64,000 nt of DNA. Source: Dipteronia dyeriana (taxonomy: Eukaryota; Streptophyta; Magnoliopsida; Sapindales; Sapindaceae). Numbering within the stretch: position 1 is the first letter of the stretch; the number at the start of each line of letters is the position of its first letter. Both the position numbers and the translations under genes were made by a program. The DNA lies in contig CM065301.1 in NCBI GenBank assembly GCA_032871835.1, forward strand, positions 32,372,405 to 32,436,404, given 5' to 3'. Under the pieces are notes generated by a model. The model was not told the origin of the DNA and did not search any database. It worked only from the letters and a program-made list of their open reading frames with translations. This document shows, piece by piece, positions 11,693 to 23,446 of the stretch.

Positions 11693-11705
11693 TGGTATCA
11701 AAGCC
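11693..11705 (+). other. E2 primer binding site
   Basis: TGGTATCAAAGCC two bases after the 5' LTR end, one mismatch from the common TGGTATCAGAGCC complement of initiator Met tRNA. It confirms plus orientation. Confidence 0.85.
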
Positions 11706-11830
11706 GATGCCTAGATATACTTAGGTGATCCGTGCACTGTGTGTATGTTACCCTGTGCATTTTGGTTGTTTGCATTTTGTGTGTTGCATTACATTTGCAT
11801 CTTCATATCATTTATTACCCTCAAACATTA

Positions 11831-13040
11831 TGAGTGGAAACTGAAATAGTCACAAGGGAGCCTCAATAGAGTGAATTACACTACTTGGAAGGGCAAGATG
11901 GAAGCCTATCTTTGCCAAATAGATGACCGTTCTTGGATGGCTATTGAAGATGGGTATATTCCTCCAACAATGACTAATGACAATTGTGTAAAAGCTCTCA
12001 AGCCCAAGTCTAGTTGGAGTATTCAAGAATTTGAAGCATCCAAGTGGAACAACAATGTCATGCATGCCATCCTTTGCGCCATGGATGATAATCAATACAA
12101 GTTAATTCAAAACACTAGGATTACAAAAGAGGCTTGGGACATTCTTCAAATGGCACATGAAGGAACCGAGGTAGTCAAGGACTCAAAGCTCTAAGTCCCC
12201 TAAATGCAATTTGAGATGATTAGGATGGAGGAGCATGAATGCTTCAATGACTTCCAAGTGAAGTTAATGGATATTGTCAACCAAATCCATCAACTTGGTG
12301 ACCCCTATTCAGATAGAAGAGTCAAGCAAAAAATTATGAGGTCACTCCCGTCAAAGTTCGAATCAAAGGTGACGGCACTTGAAGAGAATAATTAGTACAA
12401 GAATATGAAGCCAAGTGAAGTCATTGGAAGACTTCTAGCTTATGAGTCAAGATGTAACACCTCACCCACACCTTTGAAGAAGAAAAAGAGCTTTGCCTTG
12501 AAGACAACTAAGATTGAAGAAGATGAGGAGGACTCAGATGAAGAAATGGCCCTCATGGTTAAAAGATTCAAGAAATTCATGAAGTTTAAGAGGAAAGGTT
12601 TTGGGTCAAAGGGAAAGGAGATGAAAAAGAAAAGTCTCTTCAAGAATATTGAAAAGTCTCAAGAAAGTGACTCCAATAAGGTCATTCAATGCTATGAATG
12701 CAGTGGTTTTGATCACATTGCTCCAGAATGTGCAAATTTGAAGAAAAAGGAAAAGGAGAAGGCGATGATGGCCTTTTGGAGTGACAGTGCAGACTTAGAA
12801 GAGGAAGAAAAATCTTTGGATGATGAAGATAGAGTTGCAAACTTTATTGGCTTCATAACATCTTATAATGGCAAGGATGTTGTGAGTGATAAGGAAGAAG
12901 AAGATGACTCTAGTGATGAGAGTACCTCTTCTAACTTTAGGTTTGAGATTGATGAGGAAATGGACTAAGTAGACTTCATGAGGTTTTTTGAAAATTCTAG
13001 ATTGAAAAAGAAGAAAGAGATTCAAGAGTTGAAAAAGGAG
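11831..13040 (+). pseudogene. E2 gag, several in-frame stops
   Basis: Start ATG at 11831 gives MSGN followed at once by TGA, so translation from the original start would abort. Downstream the homology is clear: NYTTWKGKMEAYLCQIDD from 11874, the middle part NVMHAILCAMDDNQYKLIQ, and after TAA at 12192-12194 the segment MQFEMIRMEEHECFNDF. Then come a stop at 12393 and a final 187-codon piece with the CCHC knuckle CYECSGFDHIAPEC. An acidic tail (DEEEDDSSDESTSS-like) follows. The stop at 12192 is identical in position and codon to that in E3. Confidence 0.85.
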
Positions 13041-13967
13041 TGAAACTTTTGAAATTTTTAATTTTTTAAAAAGCTTTGCACTAAAATTCAAAATGAGAAG
13101 GATTCGCACATAAAATGCATTAAGAGAATTAGGAGTGACCATGAGAGAGAATTTGAAAATGTTTGCTTTGACACTTTTTATGATAATCTTGGAATCTCCC
13201 ATAAGTTCTTGGCTCCTCGAACTCCTCAACAAAATGGAGTTGTAGAGAGGAAGAATAGGGTCCTCCAAGATATGGCTCGTGTGATGTTGCTTAGCAAAAA
13301 TGTTCCTAGGAATCTTTAGGCCTAGGTAGTGAATACAACTTGTTATATAGGAAATAGAGTGTTTTTAAGCCCCGGTGTTAGGCAAACCTCTTATGAATGG
13401 TGGAAGGGAAGGAAGCCAAATGTTAGTTACTTCTACTTATTTGGAAGCAAGTGTTACATCCTAAATGACCGTGATCAACTTGGCAAGTTTGATGCTAAAA
13501 TTGATGAGGGGATTTTCATTGGCTATGCTCTAAATAGTAAGGCCTATAGAGATTTTAATTTGAAGACATGAAGTGTTATGCAATCATCCAATGTAATCAT
13601 ATATGATTGTAGGCCTAAAGTTAGTGACCATGATGAGAAGACTAGTATGGTTGATGATTCTCCCTTGGAGAATATTGGTGAGACTTCAAGTGATGAAAAG
13701 TCAAATCTTGAGAAAAAGGTCTCTCAATTTCTTGATAGAGATTCTACCTTGGACTATAAGGAACCTGCTCATTGGGTTAGACATCATCAAAACAAGAATG
13801 ACATCATTGGAGATGTGAATGAAGGTGTTAAAACTAGGCATCAATTAGCAAATCAAATTAGCTACACTTGCTACACCTCTAAAATTGAACCCCAAAAGGT
13901 TGATAAAGATTTAACTGATGAGTTTTGGGTTCTTGCTATGCAAGAAGAGCTAAATCAATTTGAATGA
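13041..13967 (+). pseudogene. E2 integrase C-terminal half and RT linker
   Basis: Directly after the truncated gag end the sequence jumps into the integrase core (FALKFKMRRIRT frame, then SDHEREFENVCFD and QQNGVVERKNRVLQDMA). Protease, gag-pre-integrase and the first catalytic Asp are therefore deleted; by comparison with E3 about 1.6 kb is lost, with the joint near 13035-13050. The last catalytic Glu region is preserved. Further on come GSKCYILNDRDQLGKFD and the variable linker with FWVLAMQEELNQFE, ended by TGA at 13965-13967. Confidence 0.8.
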
Positions 13968-13999
13968 AATGAAGTTTGGACTCTAGTTCCTAGGCCTAA

Positions 14000-15413
14000 A
14001 ACGCTAATGTGATAGGCACCAAGTGGGTCTATAGGAATAAATCTGATGAGGATGGCAACATTGTGCGAAACAAGGCTAGACTTTTAGCACAAGGGTACTC
14101 ATAAATTGAGGGTATCGACCTTGAGGAGACTTTTGCTCCCGTTGCCCGCTTAGAGTCCATTATGCTTCTCTTATCCATTTCTTGTGTGCACAAGTTTAAA
14201 TTGCATCAAATGGATGTTAAGAGTGCCTTCCTCAATGGCTTCTTGCAAGAGGAAGTGTTTGTTGAGCAACCCAAGGGGTTTGTTGATCCATACCACCCCA
14301 ATCATGTTTATCGTCTCAAAAAGGCTTTATATGGGTTGAAACAAGCACCAACGGCTTGGTATGAGCGTCTCACTCTTTATCTTGTTGACAATGGCTATTC
14401 TATAGGAAGTGTTGATAAGACCTTGTTCATCAAGTGTACTAAAGATGAGTTGTTCATAGCTCAAATTTATATTGATGACATATTTTTTGGTTCCACAAAC
14501 AACTTAAAAGTTAAACAATTTGTTGATGTCATGACTCATGAGTTTGAAATTAGCATGGTTGGTGAACTTAATTACTTCCTAGGATTGCAAATCAAGCAAA
14601 TGCATGATAGGATTTTCATATCTCAAGCTAAATATGCCAAGAACTTAGTGAAGAAATTTGGCCTTGAGAATGCCAAGCATTGTGACACACCTATGAGTAC
14701 CACATTGAAACTTAACAGGGATGTTGGTGGAAAAAGTGTTGATTAAAGTCAATATCGTGGCATGATAGGAAGCTTGCTATACTTGACTGCTAGTAGGCCC
14801 GATATAGCTTTTAGTGTTGGTGTGTGTGCTAGGTATCAAGCCAATCCTAAGGAATCCCATCTCTCCTCTGTGAAGATAATCATTCGATATAAGAATGGGA
14901 CATCCAATTATGGGATATGGTACTCTTTTGACACTAATGCTAGTTTAGTTGGCTTTAGTGATGCAGATTGGGCAGCTAATTGTGATGATAGGAAGAGTAC
15001 ATCAGGCGGTTGCTTCTTTCTAGAGAACAATCTTGTTTCATAACTTTGCAAGAAACAAAGTTCCATCTCATTATCCACAGCCGAGGCCGAGTATATAGCC
15101 GTTGGGAGTGCTTGCACACAACTCCTTTGGATGAAGCAAATGCTTATGGATTATGGCTTTGAGCTAAGTACTCTAACCCTTTACTGTGACAACATGAGTG
15201 CCATTAATATTTCAAAAAACCCTATCCAACATTCTAGAACTAAGCATATTGACATTAGACATCATTTCATTAGAGAGCTAATTGAGAGCAAATGCAATGC
15301 ACTGTAACATGTGGGCACAAATTATCAACTAGCGGATTTATTTACAAAACCATTAGATTCAACTAAGTTTAAATCTCTTAGTAGGTCTATTGGGATTTGT
15401 CATATGCATTGAT
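14000..15413 (+). pseudogene. E2 reverse transcriptase-RNase H
   Basis: Near-full RT in two main open pieces. Motifs in order: KWVYRNKSDEDGN, NKARLLAQGYS (then a stop), [27 protein letters not shown], and [11 protein letters not shown], with YIDD in place of the usual YVDD. Next are [21 protein letters not shown], a stop near 14743, GSLLYLTASRPDIAF, DADWAANCDDRKSTSGG, a TAA near 15041, STAEAEYIA and HIDIRHHF. The terminal TKPLDS-like segment ends at a TGA about 15411-15413. It is complete in domain content but has at least three stops. Confidence 0.85.
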
Positions 15414-16612
15414 GAGTTTTGGTGTTTGACCGATACGGGGAGCTCAAGCAAAGAGAGTGAACTTGCATTCTAAAAAGCAAATAATTGTTCAATTTTATGC
15501 TCTTTAATTAATTGCTTGAGTATCTTGAATGCATATATTATTATATGACTTTTCATTTAATAAGTGTGTTTTTGCCTTATTCAAAATGCATGTCTCATTT
15601 GTGTTCAAACATGTATTTTTGGAATATGAATTTTGATTGGGAAGTACATTTGATTGACCCAAAGTTTATCTCCATGTTTATGAAAACTTGATCTTGACAT
15701 GCTTAAAGTGTTATGCATGATGAATTTATTGAATGCTTAAAAAATGATTGCAAATATGTGTGCAAGTGACTTTTTGAGACTTCATTCAATAAGGATATTG
15801 TATCCATTTCAAGGATTTCACATTCCAATAGTCTCTCTCTCTCTTTATTTATTGAACAAGGCTACTATCATACGAGCATCTTGCTCGGAAAAATCGAAAA
15901 GGGCACAATAGTCGCTCATGTCTTGTTAAACTTGTAAAGTTTGATAGTTTCTCTTTATTTTTTGGTTAAACTATATCTTGTTTTCCATTGACAATTTAGT
16001 GCAAATTGGTTTGACTTCTCTTGGAACCTCATGTGTTATTTTCCATTGCCAAATCCCAAGCTTTTGGAAGTTAATGTTGCATGTATTTCATTCAAGGCAA
16101 TCTTTCGCACATATTCCAATCAGTAAAACTTCCATGAATTTCTCTCTCTCTTAAATTAACTGCATAAAGTTGTTGTATATGATTATGCATTTACATTGTA
16201 AATATGTCTCTTTGCTAAAGCGTCCCGATTGGGGAATACTCCTTTACCTATCTTGTGACAAAAGGGGGGAGTAGTACTGGATTTAGGGGGAGTTGATGTT
16301 GGCATGATTTAAGGGGTGATTGATCTATTTAAGGGGAGCTTTTGCTATGTGCATTGTTGATTGCATGTTACTTATTCATGCAAATTGTACTTGTTTTTAT
16401 TTATCTTGACCCCTCTCATACACTTGTCTTGGAAAGTGTAGTTATTTGTTTTGTAGGGGATGATCATTCTACAAGAGATGAAAGACTTGAAGATTTAGCC
16501 TTAGGTATCTCGTGTAATATAGAATGTTTTTGTTGGCCTCTTCTGTTTCTTTTTGTTGTAAGGATTCTTTGTGAGTGAGTGGTTTTGTCATGAAATAGCC
16601 AAAGAGGAAGAT
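15414..16612 (+). other. E2 3' non-coding tract with PPT
   Basis: 1.2 kb without a credible ORF between the pol end and the 3' LTR. It contains GGGGGGAGTAG and GGGGGAGTTG runs at 16264-16340. The last 12 bases, AAAGAGGAAGAT at 16601-16612, form the PPT abutting TGTAAG. The same layout is seen in E1 and E6, so the tract is a stable part of this lineage. Confidence 0.65.
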
Positions 16613-18145
16613 TGTAAGTTCCTCAGTGTTTGATTGGCTTATTTCGTTGACAACCACATTTTGGGATCAATATGTAAGGGTAGTTTAGGGCTTCATTGTT
16701 CGTAACCAAGATCAAGCATCAAAGGTAAAATCACTTGCTTAACTATTTGAAGAGGTATTAGTGCACACACACACTCATGTATTTTCTTTTAATTATCTTG
16801 CTTGCATGCTTATTTGCCATTTTGTGTGCCTTGTGTGTCTTATTTTTGGTTAAGTGTTGAATGCATTTTTGTGCCTTAAAAAGAAGACTTTCTTCCTCTG
16901 TTCCGCGGCTCAGACCGCTCCCTGTGCAGTGCCTTCACCGCGGTCTGCACAACGGTGTTTACATGAGGATGCACGCTATGGCTACCGTGGCCTGTGCATG
17001 TTGCATGCACCGTGGTCTCCCAAGCGGAGTTTCACAAATGTTGCATGCTGTCGAGACCGCGGTCTGTGTACCTACATGCACAACGGCCTACAGAGCGGCG
17101 TTGTCAAGGCGATGCGCCGCTCTCTATGCCGCGGTCTAAACGCTTGCCTGTACCGCGGTACAACCAGCGGTTCTGACGGGATTTGGTTGCCTTTCTTCCA
17201 AAACGATGCCACTTTGTGTAAGGCACCAGATATATATGTTCTATTCTTTTCTCTTTGGTTTTTAAGAGTCCAAGAAGCCATTTTTTTATATGTTCTTAGT
17301 TTTTCTAGAGAGAGAGGGACTCTCAAACACTCATTTTTACTCAACCCAACTTCATATCATGATCATCTAGCTTCATTCTAGGATCATTCAAGCATGGAGC
17401 ATCATTTTCTTCTTGACTAGGTAACTTCTACATGCTCTAGACTTTATAGTTTCATTACAAAGACATGTATGCCTAGGGTTTTAGTCTCTATTGCTTATTA
17501 AATGCTTGCTTGTATGGTTAATTGCTTTTATGACATGCTTGAGTATTGATTGTTGGTTTAAATGCATTAATTTGTGATAGCTAGATTTTAGGACGGTTTT
17601 ACTCTTCTAGCTAATTCTTCTTGCCTTTGCATTTAGAACATTGATATCTAGGATTGGCTTTAATTGTCATTATTAATCCTAGATAAGCTTGAATGTCTTG
17701 ACCTAGCATTTTTGCATATAGAATATTCTTGCATATTCACTTAGGTTACCATTATCTCTTTGTTGTTGGTTAAGCTTGTGGCTATGTGATTAGTGCACAA
17801 GGTTGATGATCCAAAATCACTATTAAGGCCCGTTAGGTAAAGTGAAAAGGTTAGTAACTGGACGGTTAGACGGGAGGTCAACCTAGGTTGTAGACTTTCT
17901 CTCAATAGTGGATTTTGAGGATCGAGTGTGGCGCACTGAACAGCCCATGGCTTTTCCCATTTGGAGAGTTTCCACATATATATTGCGTGTTGTTACTGTT
18001 TTATGTTTGTCGTCTCTTGCTTGATCACTTAGTAGAATGGGGTAGAATCGATAATATTGATTAATACGCAAAATTGGTAATCTATCGAATTAAAACCTAT
18101 TCACCCCGCTCTAGGTTATAGATACACACTTTCTAGGGAATTTCA
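16613..18145 (+). repeat. E2 3' LTR
   Basis: TGTAAGTTCC...GGGAATTTCA, 1533 bp, starting right after the PPT. It contains the GC-rich cassette (16903-17185) and TATATAT at 17231-17237. The C-tract is reduced to CCCCG at about 18103-18107. The cassette differs from the 5' LTR copy mostly by C/T and G/A changes. Confidence 0.85.
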
Positions 18146-19073
18146 GAAGCGAAAAAGGCTGCCAAAATTTTCGTTACTGGTTTCGACCCTTGAGAGGGCG
18201 AAGAGTTTGGGAGTGAAAAGGGCTGCCACAATTTTCGCTGCTGGTTTCACCCCTGGAGGGGGCGAAACATTGAGCGAAATCCGCTCTTAACACTTTACCT
18301 TGAAATTCAAGCATGTCAAAACGTGGCCAAACAACTTCGAAACCTTTTGTATAATATACCATTGAAACGGTATGGAAGTCTAATTTCTAATCTAATTAAA
18401 AATATGTTATTTGGATGACTGTAGAAAAAGTTATAGTCAAATGAGTGACCAAAGGTCAGAAACGAACAACAACTGAGATGCCCTATTTTTATGGTAATTT
18501 TGGAGATTTTAAAACCAATCCAAACGGTCATGAAATATTATGAATAATATATCATTGGAAAGGTATGGGTGTTTAGTTCGTTCAAAAACTTTAAAAACTC
18601 ATTTTGATGCTGTGTATAAAATGTTATGGTAACAAGACCATACAAAGGTCAGTTTTGAAAAATACTTAAATCATTGAAAACCATTCATTCGAAACTAGAC
18701 ACATTACTCAAAATAACCAAACCAAATCTAGCTCAATGCACACAATAAGTAATCATATGATTAAAAGCAATGCATGATCATGGAAACATAAATGCAATCA
18801 TAGATGCAATAAAAAAATACATGAAGTGCAAGTGTGATTGTGAAGGAATGCACACATGAGCAATGAGAAAGAATGAATAAATGCTTGTCAGTACAAATGC
18901 ATGTTAGTGTGTGTGTGTGTGCAACTAAATATATTCAAAGAGTTAAACAAGTGATATACCTTTGAAGCTTGAACTTTATCAAGAGCAAAGCTGACCTAAA
19001 CTCCTATTACATAATTATCCTCAAATGTGGTTTGTTAATTGAAATAAGCCAATCAAAAACCGAGGAACTAACA
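18146..19073 (-). repeat. E3 5' LTR, 5' part
   Basis: On the minus strand the LTR starts TGTTAGTTCCTCGG at 19073 and runs to the E2 insertion point. Near the insertion point are several copies of a TTTCRCCCCT...AGGGGGCGAA inverted motif (18175-18270, continued at 10100-10140). This is the family's own version of the GC-rich upstream cassette. A TG/CA run lies at about 18905-18925. Confidence 0.8.
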
Positions 19074-19780
19074 ACTTGGATACCAAGAACATAACTTGCT
19101 TCTCCTAAGTCCTTCATATCAAATTGTTTTGCTAACCATTCTTTACTGATGTCAATACACCTATATCATTTATGATGAGTAGTATAACATCCACTTAAAG
19201 AACTAGGAAAACCAACTTCTCACATTTAGTCCTTTTGTATACACATGGTTCATCAATGTTTTGAATAAATCTAGAACTTTTCACTGCTTGATCGAACCTT
19301 ATGTTTCAAGATCTGGATGCTTGCTTCAATTCATATATGGATCTTTGCAACTTGCATACCCTTTCCTCTTAGCCTTTTTCAAAGAATCCTTCTGGTTGCA
19401 TCATACATATGCTTTTGTCAAGACTTCCATTATGGAAAGTTGTCTTGATGTCCATTTGCCAAATCTCTATGGATAAAAGTATACTAATGGATTTAAGCAT
19501 GGCCATAGGAGAGAAGGTTTCTCCATAATTGATACCTTCCTTCTGTGTAACCTTCAGATAATAATCTAGCTTTAAAGGTTTCCACCTTTCCATCCATTCC
19601 TCTTTTCCTCTTGTATACCCACTTGCACCCGATGAGTTTTATCCCTTTAGGCAAGTCTACAAGAAACCAAACCTTATTTTTGAACATAGATTCAATTTGG
19701 GATTGCATTGCCTTTTGCCAATGGTGAAAATCAGCATCTTTCATTGCTTCCTTGTACGTATAGGGATCATCATTGTACAA
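19074..19780 (-). pseudogene. E4 reverse transcriptase, N-terminal part
   Basis: From 19780: KEAMKDADFHHWQKAMQSQI, VWFLVDLPKGIKLIGCKWVY, KARLLSEGYT. After a frameshift at about 19590 come YGETFSPMAMLKSI and IWQMDIKTTFHNGSLDKSI. These are the usual opening blocks of copia RT. Broken homology continues to the E3 LTR border at 19074 without reaching the YVDD block. The frameshift and an altered AFLNG box (TTFHNG) show decay. Confidence 0.8.
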
Positions 19781-20114
19781 GAGATTCTCTACAGATTCTC
19801 CTACACCGATGTATCTCTCGGGTTGTCTACTAACCCACCCACTACGATTATGTATGGTAGATTGTTAATCTTGTATTAGTGCGGAACTTACAATTGGGCT
19901 AAGTTGTGAAACCTCTTGTGGAATTGTATCACCTGAAAGCTCATTCAGGACAATACTAATTTTAGGCACAAAATTAATCATATAGTCCTCTTTTAGAAAT
20001 TTAGCATTTGCTGAAACAAATACTTTAAGATCTGAAAGACTATAGAAATAATTTCCTTTTTGCTCTATTTGGATGCCCTACAAATATGCATGTTTTTTAA
20101 CGGGACTCCATCTT

Positions 20115-21170
20115 TTATGTCTTTCCTTTTAACACGTGCACAGGACATCCAAATATTCTTAAGTGTTGTAAACTAGGCTTTCGCCCGGTCCATAACTCAT
20201 GCGGCATTTTAGGAACATACTTAGATGGTACATCGTTTAAAATGTACATGGCAGTTTGTAAAGTGTATCCCCAAAAAGATTTAGGAAGCGTTGAATAACT
20301 CAACATAGACCTAACCATGTCCAAAAGAGTTCTATTTCTCCTTTCTACTGCCCCATTTTGTTAAGGTGTACCTAGAGCAGAAAGATGAGAAATTATCCCA
20401 TTATCAATAAGATATTGTTGAAACTCACCAGATATATATTCTCCACCAGAATCAAAACTCAAGATTTTTATGTGTTTCTCAAGCTGATTTCCTACTTCAG
20501 CTCTAAATGCTTTGAACAAGTCAAAAGCATCTGACTTATGTATCTTGAGATACACATAGCCAAATATTGAGTAATCATCCGTGAAAGTGATGAAGTACTC
20601 ATATCCACCTCTAGCTTGAATGGTCATAGGACCACATACATCAGTGTGTACTAATCTTAAACATTCAGTGGCTCTTGAGATTTTGGTTGTGAATGACCAT
20701 TTGGTCATCTTACCTTTCAGACAAGATTCACGAGTTGGTAGATTATCAACCTTTAAGTCACTTAAAGGTCCATCACTAACCAATCTTTTAATCCCGTCAA
20801 GGTTAATATGACCTAGGCGCAAATGTCATAGGTAGATTTCATCTTTTGATAATTTTACTCTTTTATGATTAGGTTCCATTGATTCTGTGTCTAACAAGTG
20901 AGAGATATTTCTATGCAAATAGAATAAACCGTTTTCCAATGTACCTTTACAAATAATTTTGTCATTCTTACTAATAATAGAGGTTTTATTAAAAGTAACC
21001 GAATAATAGAATTTATTTAAACAATAAACTGAAATTAAATTCCTCTTGAATTGAGGTACATAATAAACATCAAATAAGTCTAAATGCCTATAAGAATCTA
21101 ATATCTCCCACTGCACTGGCAGACACCAACGCTCGTAGCCTAAAGGTAAGTTGAATTCATTCACATTCAT
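20115..21170 (-). pseudogene. E4 gag-pre-integrase and integrase
   Basis: 21170-20826 covers the gag-pre-integrase part (YYVPQFKRNLISV). 20822-20361 has RLGHINLDGIKRLV, the zinc region with CLKGKMTK, and the core with HTDVCGPM, FTDDYSIFGYVYL and FDSGGEYISGEFQQYL. It ends in TAA where the first Gln of QQNGAVERRNRT should be. 20324-20115 continues with the core end, SFWGYTLQTAMYILNDVPSK. The two Asp and the Glu of the catalytic triad are traceable. The Q-to-stop change is at the same codon as in E3. Confidence 0.85.
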
Positions 21171-21179
21171 TCTATTCCT

Positions 21180-21977
21180 TTGTCCCTTTTCACCACATAG
21201 GAAACACTTTCCTTTGATCTTGGTTATTTTCTTGGTCTCCTTCTAGGTAGGCCCAATTTTCTTTTTCTTTTGTTGTTTCTTGACCTTTTAATGAGTCTTA
21301 ACAGTAGCAACATTACCAACCATATGAATCACTTGACCCTTGCCTTTCACACGAATCTTTTCGACCCTTTGAACAACTTGTATCAGGCCTTGCAAGGTGT
21401 ATTCATTATTGTTCAATGTGTAATCCAACTTGTACTAATTAAAGGATTCCGACAGTGAGTTGACAATCATGTAAATTTTTCATCTCAACGTCATTGAGTT
21501 CAGCAATGTTAAGATGTGGTATGACTTCATCATGTGATTATTCACAGCTTGTCTAGGTTTTATCCTAAGATTCATGAAAGCAGTGACTGCCTCTCTCTTA
21601 GTCGTCATAGACTTTATAGCAAACATCTTTTCTAGAGACATCATTATATCGGCAACAGTCTCTATTCCTTTATGTTGTTGTTGTTGCTGTTGCAACATGT
21701 CGAAGATGGTGACAATAATGAAATAATTGGCCATCTCATCTAAAGTCTTCCACTACTAATACTCGCCTCTTTGCTCCTCAGTAGATTCATTAGTAGAAAT
21801 TGTTGATTTAGGGGTACACAGAACAAATTGATGCTTTTCAGCTTGCAACAACAACCTAATTTTCCTTTTCCATGTGACATAATTATCATCAGTTAAAGTA
21901 TCATCTTTTAGGATGTTAATTGGGGATGGGGTCATGATTTCTGAATAATAACAAAAATTATATAAGTAAACAATCAT
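21180..21977 (-). pseudogene. E4 gag
   Basis: UBN2-type copia gag. From the likely start in 21910-21977 it reads ILKDDTLTDDNYVTWKRKI, the W-K signature of this gag class. After a stop it continues at 21734-21480 with LQQQQQQHKG and EAVTAFMNLRIKPRQAVNNHM. A partial zinc knuckle (CFLCGEKGQ) is visible near 21180-21210. The trinucleotide run at 21675-21697 encodes the Gln stretch. It is disrupted by stops. Confidence 0.7.
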
Positions 21978-22387
21978 GATAAAGAACTTTTAAATATATA
22001 TCTTGAATTAAATAAAATAATTCAAACGTAAAAGTCAACGGTGATCCAATACCCATAAATGTCATGCCTCCGTTTGGAGTTCGCACCATCTGCTAGTTGG
22101 ACTAAGTCCCACATAATTGTTAACATAACAATCAAAGTTTTCAATTTTGGCCTTGCGATTTTATTAACAAGAACTCTTGTGAGGATATTAATAACATCAT
22201 ATTGAGTGTGTTACCAAGTTATCGACCTTCAATATATTACCTCACAAATATCCCTCTTTTCATAGTATATTTTGTTTGATTCAATTGTCTAATCCTTCCT
22301 TGTAAGGAATTATGTTGCTAAATTCAATCCATGAATACCCCTTGGGGGGTTATTACATGAAACATAAAGCTCAACTAAACTTGGAGG

Positions 22388-23446
22388 CCATAGGTGATCC
22401 ATGCAAGTTCGTGTGGATTGGGGATCTTGGCGGCCTATCTAAATTTAAACTCCAATAGACATAACCTAATCACAATCAACAAATGATTCACTTAGGTCCG
22501 ATCTATTAATTTTAGTTTGTTCCACTAAAGAACTTAATTGAACTCTTAAATAAATATAGAATAAGTTAATATTGCTCATTCATACCCTAGACAACTTAAT
22601 GGAGATAGTGTAACCTCGTGAAGAATATCACTAGTCGCCAAGAGCTCGTAGACCGCCTATAGCTCTCCAAGTTACCATATTAACTCATATAACCGTATTT
22701 TGAACTTGGATATTTTGACTTGTCCATAAGCCATGCTTCAATAGACACTATTGAAAACTTAACGTTAAGATGTAATATCCAATACCTCAAAATGTCCATA
22801 TAATGGTATTCTACTCACATTTAATAAATGGAGCCACGATGTCCATATCTATAAATGAAGTCCTCTATCGATTAAAAAATGAATACCACCAAACTATCAA
22901 GGATAGACTATGCTATATAATCATACTCATTGATAGTTCAAATGATAACACTTGCAACCATAAGTCCATCATTTATCTCAGGATTGTGATTGACTCTCCG
23001 ATTGTCTTCAAGTGAAAACTTTTATCCACTGACGGTTCTAGATAAAGTATTTCATTGTGATCCAATTCAATGCACCCAGTGTACTAGATTCTTTTTCTCA
23101 AAGACACCACACTTTGATGATTTTAGATTCATCATAGCACATTTGTTCCCACTCAAATGCTAGCAAAAGAATCTACAACTTTAACAAGATAAAGGCACCT
23201 AACCTTTATCTTAAGTTGTGAATATTATTTAAGACTAACTAAAGAATTGTGTCTACCTCATACATATTTAGATGAATGAACAATTCTTCTTTTCTCATAG
23301 TCTTTTGACCTTATGATTATTACTTTTGAAAATTATAATATTAAATTATAAATGCTATAAGATTGTTAAACTAGAAATCACTTTATTAATATGAAAAGAT
23401 TGTCAAATACAATATTGTACTCTTGCTATCGAGCATAATCAAAACA
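22388..23446 (-). repeat. E4 5' LTR (probable)
   Basis: Starts TGTTTTGATTATGC at 23446 on the minus strand and matches 66-1130 over its length. It lies upstream of E4 gag in the right orientation, and its outer end interrupts family-A LTR A1. The inner end is uncertain, because homology between the two copies continues weakly into the leader. The length of about 1.06 kb is therefore a minimum. Confidence 0.55.

Larger units (their letters stand above)
10143..18145 (+). mobile_element. E2: near-complete SIRE-like Ty1/copia element
   Basis: An 8.0-kb element with both LTRs (10143-11690 and 16613-18145), a PBS, gag, truncated pol, a 3' non-coding tract and a PPT. It sits in the 5' LTR of E3 with flanking GGAGC and GAAGC. 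The 5' LTR begins TATAAG instead of TGTAAG, one substitution in the terminal dinucleotide. By rough hand alignment the LTRs differ by about 4 percent in the first 185 bp and clearly more in the GC-rich cassette, so the insertion is not recent. Several stops and an internal deletion from the end of gag to mid-integrase make it non-autonomous. Confidence 0.85.
19074..22387 (-). mobile_element. E4: Tork-like Ty1/copia internal region
   Basis: Minus-strand copia element of a different lineage from E1-E3. It has a UBN2-type gag, a zinc-knuckle remnant, gag-pre-integrase, integrase and the start of RT. It is cut at 19073 by the E3 LTR, so the rest of RT and RNase H lie beyond the nested elements outside the window. 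A leader of about 400 bp separates gag from the LTR-like repeat at 22388. I could not identify the PBS with confidence. Confidence 0.75.
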
